From: Perca fluviatilis | Lineage: Eukaryota > Chordata > Actinopteri > Perciformes > Percidae | NCBI RefSeq assembly: GCF_010015445.1 | Contig: NC_053133.1 | Span: 30,596,252-30,660,251, forward strand | Length of the DNA: 64,000 bases | Reading direction: 5' to 3' | Shown: positions 59,721 to 64,000 of the stretch, one piece after another | Position numbering within the stretch: the first letter of the stretch is position 1 | Layout of the letters: each line of letters begins with the position of its first letter | The notes under the pieces: generated by a model | What the model was told of the DNA's origin: nothing | Databases searched by the model: none | What the model saw: the letters and a program-made list of their open reading frames with translations, nothing else | Position numbers and translations under genes: made by a program

Positions 59721-59885
59721 GTAAGAGGCACGCGCTCAGGTGTTTCTGTGTGACTCCAACATGGTTAATGTGAAGAAGAAGAAGAAGAAGAGCAGCTGCT
59801 GAACGGGTCCTGCTGGCACGTTCTGGTTTCTGGTAAGAGCTGCACGGTTATATAACGGCCCAAATAATTTCTACACACACACACA

Positions 59886-60287
59886 CATAGGCGCCGATAC
59901 CGTGGGTGCTCGGGAGCTTGAGCACCAAAGGAAAGTACTGAGCACCCACGTGTGCCAGATTGCCTGTGGGCTACATATGTTCAAAAATAAACATTGCAGT
60001 TGGTGCTGAGTGGAGCGTGTGATCCCTGATCGCTGTTACGTGTCACTTCGACTTGTCATCTCCAGTCCTATCTGTAGCCCATGAGAGAAGTGGCTCTGTC
60101 CTGAGCTGAAAGCCTACTTTACGGCTTTATTATCCAGTTCATAGGCGCGTGTGTTCACGTCGGCCGCTCTCCATTTTCTAAGGTTCTGAAATGCAAACAA
60201 CTTTTGACTACTTTTTTTTTTTTCTTTCTTTTTAAAGGGCGTGCGCCTGTGCGCACCCACGGACGAAAACATAAATCGGCGCCTATG
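59886..60287. mobile_element. DNA transposon with CATAGGCGCCGAT ends (402 bp)
   Basis: CATAGGCGCCGAT at the left and ATCGGCGCCTATG at the right are perfect 13-bp inverted tips. Both lie in a CA microsatellite, so a target duplication cannot be judged. An inner GTGGGTGCTC...GAGCACC pair adds fold-back structure. Confidence 0.7.
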
Positions 60288-60298
60288 CACACACACGC

Positions 60299-60333
<35 letters not shown>

Positions 60334-60471
60334 GCACACGGCTATAAACACGGTAGGCCTACACATAGACATTGTAATAGGCTACATTTACTCCACTGCT
60401 GTACTTCAGTACCAGATGTTGAGGTACTTGTACTTTACTTGAGTCTTTTCTTTTCATGTTACTTTCTACTT

Positions 60472-61740
60472 CTACTCCGCTACATTCATCTTTTCCAGCT
60501 TTAGTTACTAGTTACTTTAGTTACTCCTCTACATTCATCTGTTCCAGCTTTAGTTACTAGTTACTTTAGTTACTCCGCTACATTCATCTGTTCCAGCTTT
60601 AGTTATTAGTTACTTTAGTTACTCCGCTACATTCATCTGTTCCAGCTTTAGTTATTAGTTACTTTAGTTACTCCGCTACATTCATCTGTTCCAGCTTTAG
60701 TTACTAGTTACTTTAGTTACTCCGCTACATTCATCTGTTCCAGCTTTAGTTACTAGTTACTTTAGTTACTCCGCTACATTCATCTGTTCCAGCTTTAGTT
60801 ACTAGTTACTTTAGTTACTCCGCTACATTCATCTGTTCCAGCTTTAGTTACTAGTTACTTTAGTTACTCCGCTACATTCATCTGTTCCAGCTTTAGTTAC
60901 TAGTTACTTTAGTTACTCCGCTACATTCATCTGTTCCAGCTTTAGTTACTAGTTACTTTAGTTACTCCGCTACATTAATCTGTTCCAGCTTTAGTTACTA
61001 GTTACTTTTAGTTACTCCGCTACATTCATCTGTTCCAGCTTTAGTTACTAGTTACTTTAGTTACTCCCTACATTCATCTGTTCCAGCTTTAGTTACTAGT
61101 TACTTTAGTTACTCCGCTACATTCATCTGTTAAGCTTTAGTTACTAGTCTAATTACTCCATACATTCATCTGTTATAGCTTTAGTTACTAGTTACTTTAG
61201 TTACTCCGCTACATTCATCTGTTATAGCTTTAGTTACTAGTTACTTTAGTTACCCTACATTCATCTGTTCCAGCTTTGTTACTAGTTACTTTAGTTACTC
61301 CCTTACATTCATCTGTTCCAGCTTTAGTTACTAGTTACTTTAGTTACTCCCTACATTCATCTGTTCCAGCTTTTAGTTAATAGATACCTTTAGTTACTCC
61401 GCTACATTCATCTGTTCCAGCTTTAGTTACTAGTTACTTTAGTTACTCCGCTACATTCATCTCTGTTCCCCCAGCTTTTTTCTTTTTCTTTTTTTTTGTC
61501 AGCTTTAGTTACTAGCTTCACATCACATCATCTGTTCCAGCTTTAGTTACTAGTTACTTTTAGTTACTCCGCTACATTCATCTGTTATAGGGGCTTTTAG
61601 TTACTAGATACTTTAGATTACTCGCTACATTCATCTGTTCCAGCTTTGGAGTTTTTTTTTTACTAGTTACTTTAGTTACTCCTTACATTCATCTGTTATG
61701 TGCTTTTAGTTACTAGATACTTTAGTTACTCGCTACATTC
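60472..61740 (+). repeat. 49-bp minisatellite, second array
   Basis: It has the same unit as 27312-28075. Copies are regular to about 61130 and then carry many small indels. The array again follows an NLR 5' segment. Confidence 0.93.
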
Positions 61741-63390
61741 ATCTGTTATAGCTTCAGTTACTCCATTCCACTCCATTCCATCTTTAGTTCTGAATTCCTT
61801 CCATTCATCTATTCTTCCGTTACTCCATTCATCTATTTTCTTTCGTTGGATTCCACTCCTTCCATTCATCTATTTTCGTTCTTCGTTAATCCATTCTATT
61901 CCGTTCATTCCACTTCCATCCATTTCCATTTCGTTCGTCCTTCCATTCCATCCATTCCAGATTCCGTTATTCCTTCCATTCATCTATTTTCTTTCGTTCG
62001 TTATTCCATCATTCCATTTCGTTCGTTCGTTATCCTTCCATTCTATTTTCCGTTCGTTCCTTCCATTCATCTATTTCCATTTGGATTCCTCCATTCCATT
62101 CATCCTGTTCCATTTCAGTTGGTTATCCTTCCATTCTGTTCCAGTTTTCAGGTTACTCCATTCCATCTGTTCCGGATTCTGGGTTATCCATTCATCTGTT
62201 CCGGCTGGATTCTGGATTCTCATTCATCTGTGGATTCGATTCATCATTTTTGGATTCGTTATCCTTCCATTCATCATTTTGGATTCCATTCCATCTATTC
62301 CGTTCACTCCATTCCATTCATCTGTTCCTGGTTGGATTCATTCCATCCATTTCCATGCGTTCGTTATTTCCATTCATTTCCAGTTGGTTATCCTTCCATT
62401 CTATTTTCCTGGGTCCTTCGTTATCCTTCCATCCATTCCAGGTTACTCCATTCCATTCATCCTATTTTCCGTTACTGGGCCATTCCATTCATCTGTTGTG
62501 GTTATCCATTCATTGTGGTTGGGTCTGGGATTCTGTTCCTTTTTCGTTATTCCATTGGTCTTTCGTTATTTTATGCTGGATTGGGTCCATATTTTTCGTT
62601 GGATTCCATCCTGTTATGGGTCTTTGGATTAATCCATTTCGTCATTTTCGGGTCCTTCCATTCCATCCTGTTCCGGGTTCTTTCGTTATTTTCTTCCCTC
62701 CATTCCGGTTATCCATTCATCTGTGTCTGGGTCCCTCCTTCCGTTCATCATTCCATGGATTCTGGTCCTTCCTCCTTCCATTCATCTGGGTTATCCATTC
62801 ATCTATTTTCTTCGGGTTAGTTCATTCCTTCCATTCCATCTGTTTCCTTTGGATTCCGTTATTTCCATTTGGATTCCATATTTCCTGGGATTCCTTCCAT
62901 TCTGTGTTCCGGGTCCTCCATTCATCTGTTCCTGGTTGGGTTGGGTCCTCCATTCCATTCTGTTCCGCTGGGTCCATTCATCTGTGGGTCCATTCTATTT
63001 TGGATTCCATTTGTGGATTCCGTTTCCAGGTTATTTCCTTTGGGTTGGATTCCTTCCATTCCATCCATTCCTTCCTTCCATTCATCTGTTTCCGCTGGGT
63101 TCCTTCCATTCTTCCATTCATTCATCTATTTTCGGGTCCTTCATCGTGCTGGATTGGGTCCTCCATTCCATCTTCGTTCGTTATCCATTGGGATTCCTTC
63201 CATGGATTGGGTCCTTCCATTTCCTTCCGTTCATCTGTTCCTTCATCTATTTTCCTTCCGTTCATCCTGTGTGCTTCGTTCTGGATTCCATTCTATTTTC
63301 AGTTGGATTCCTTCCAGATTCCTCCTTCATCTGTTCCGGCTTTTGGATTCACTGGATTTTTGGATTGCTCCGGCTACAATGCGTGGCGGG
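61741..63390 (+). repeat. degenerate continuation of the 49-bp array
   Basis: The sequence becomes a patchwork of CATTCATCTGTTCC, TCCATTCCATTC, TTTTCGTTCG and GGATTC words without a regular period. It is open in three plus frames only because stops are rare in this T/C-rich text. It is not coding and may be poor consensus next to the gap. Confidence 0.7.
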
Positions 63391-63890
63391 NNNNNNNNNN
63401 NNNNNNNNNNNNNNNNNNNNNNNNNNNNNNNNNNNNNNNNNNNNNNNNNNNNNNNNNNNNNNNNNNNNNNNNNNNNNNNNNNNNNNNNNNNNNNNNNNNN
63501 NNNNNNNNNNNNNNNNNNNNNNNNNNNNNNNNNNNNNNNNNNNNNNNNNNNNNNNNNNNNNNNNNNNNNNNNNNNNNNNNNNNNNNNNNNNNNNNNNNNN
63601 NNNNNNNNNNNNNNNNNNNNNNNNNNNNNNNNNNNNNNNNNNNNNNNNNNNNNNNNNNNNNNNNNNNNNNNNNNNNNNNNNNNNNNNNNNNNNNNNNNNN
63701 NNNNNNNNNNNNNNNNNNNNNNNNNNNNNNNNNNNNNNNNNNNNNNNNNNNNNNNNNNNNNNNNNNNNNNNNNNNNNNNNNNNNNNNNNNNNNNNNNNNN
63801 NNNNNNNNNNNNNNNNNNNNNNNNNNNNNNNNNNNNNNNNNNNNNNNNNNNNNNNNNNNNNNNNNNNNNNNNNNNNNNNNNNNNNNNNNN
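63391..63890. other. assembly gap of exactly 500 N
   Basis: Five hundred N bases, a conventional placeholder for a gap of unknown size. Confidence 0.99.
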
Positions 63891-63910
63891 ACCCAAGTTA
63901 CGTGCATTGC

Positions 63911-64000
63911 TTCTCCCAGCTTTAGTTACTAGTTACTTTAGTTACTCCACTACATTCATCTGTTACAGCTCTTTAGTTACTAGTTACTTTAGTTAATCTG
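63911..64000 (+). repeat. 49-bp minisatellite after the gap
   Basis: About two regular units of the array resume, so the gap lies inside this minisatellite. Confidence 0.9.

Noticed and set aside
61700..63932. Frames of 310-560 codons rich in Ser, Phe, Ile and His
   Set aside because: They lie in the degenerate minisatellite, overlap in three frames and read through the N gap.

Overview
The window is vertebrate genomic DNA, almost certainly from a teleost fish (probably a percomorph; this is inference). It has large introns with GT/AG splice sites, very long CA/GT and CT microsatellites, many hAT, Tc1 and LINE copies of fish type, and a fish-specific NLR immune receptor gene with a FISNA-NACHT exon and 174-bp LRR exons. 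It is not prokaryotic. Most long open frames come from dinucleotide repeats or minisatellites and are not genes.

Layout: 1-20 kb is gene-free and made of nested transposons, microsatellites and minisatellites. The main items are a hAT-like element carrying about 85 copies of a 41-bp repeat (5714-9363), a solo LTR inside a minisatellite (12170-12773), and arrays of 24-, 26- and 44-bp units (17.4-19.9 kb). A 5' segment related to the start of an NLR gene lies at 20262-20650. A large composite hAT insertion (21168-26005) and a 49-bp minisatellite (27.3-28.1 kb) follow.

The one well-supported gene is on the plus strand, 28711-57568, in 15 exons whose splice phases all agree. Its modules in order are: short acidic/basic N-terminal exon, C3HC4 RING, FISNA-NACHT, three LRR exons, FIIND (ZU5 plus UPA), short linker, PYD and CARD with the stop codon. 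The catalytic His and Ser of FIIND self-cleavage are present at the same 27-residue spacing as in human NLRP1. Cleavage would release a UPA-PYD-CARD fragment, which resembles an ASC adaptor tethered to its own receptor. The NACHT exon has two single-G insertions that break the frame, so this copy is either a young pseudogene or carries assembly errors. Its introns are loaded with Tc1, hAT, TTAA-type and LINE insertions.

From 59.3 kb a CCAAT/TATA-type promoter and first exons reappear. They are homologous to the 20.3-20.65 kb segment and are followed by the same 49-bp minisatellite (60.47 kb onward). I read this as the 5' end of a second tandem NLR copy that runs out of the window. The minisatellite decays into unusual sequence up to a 500-base N gap (63391-63890).
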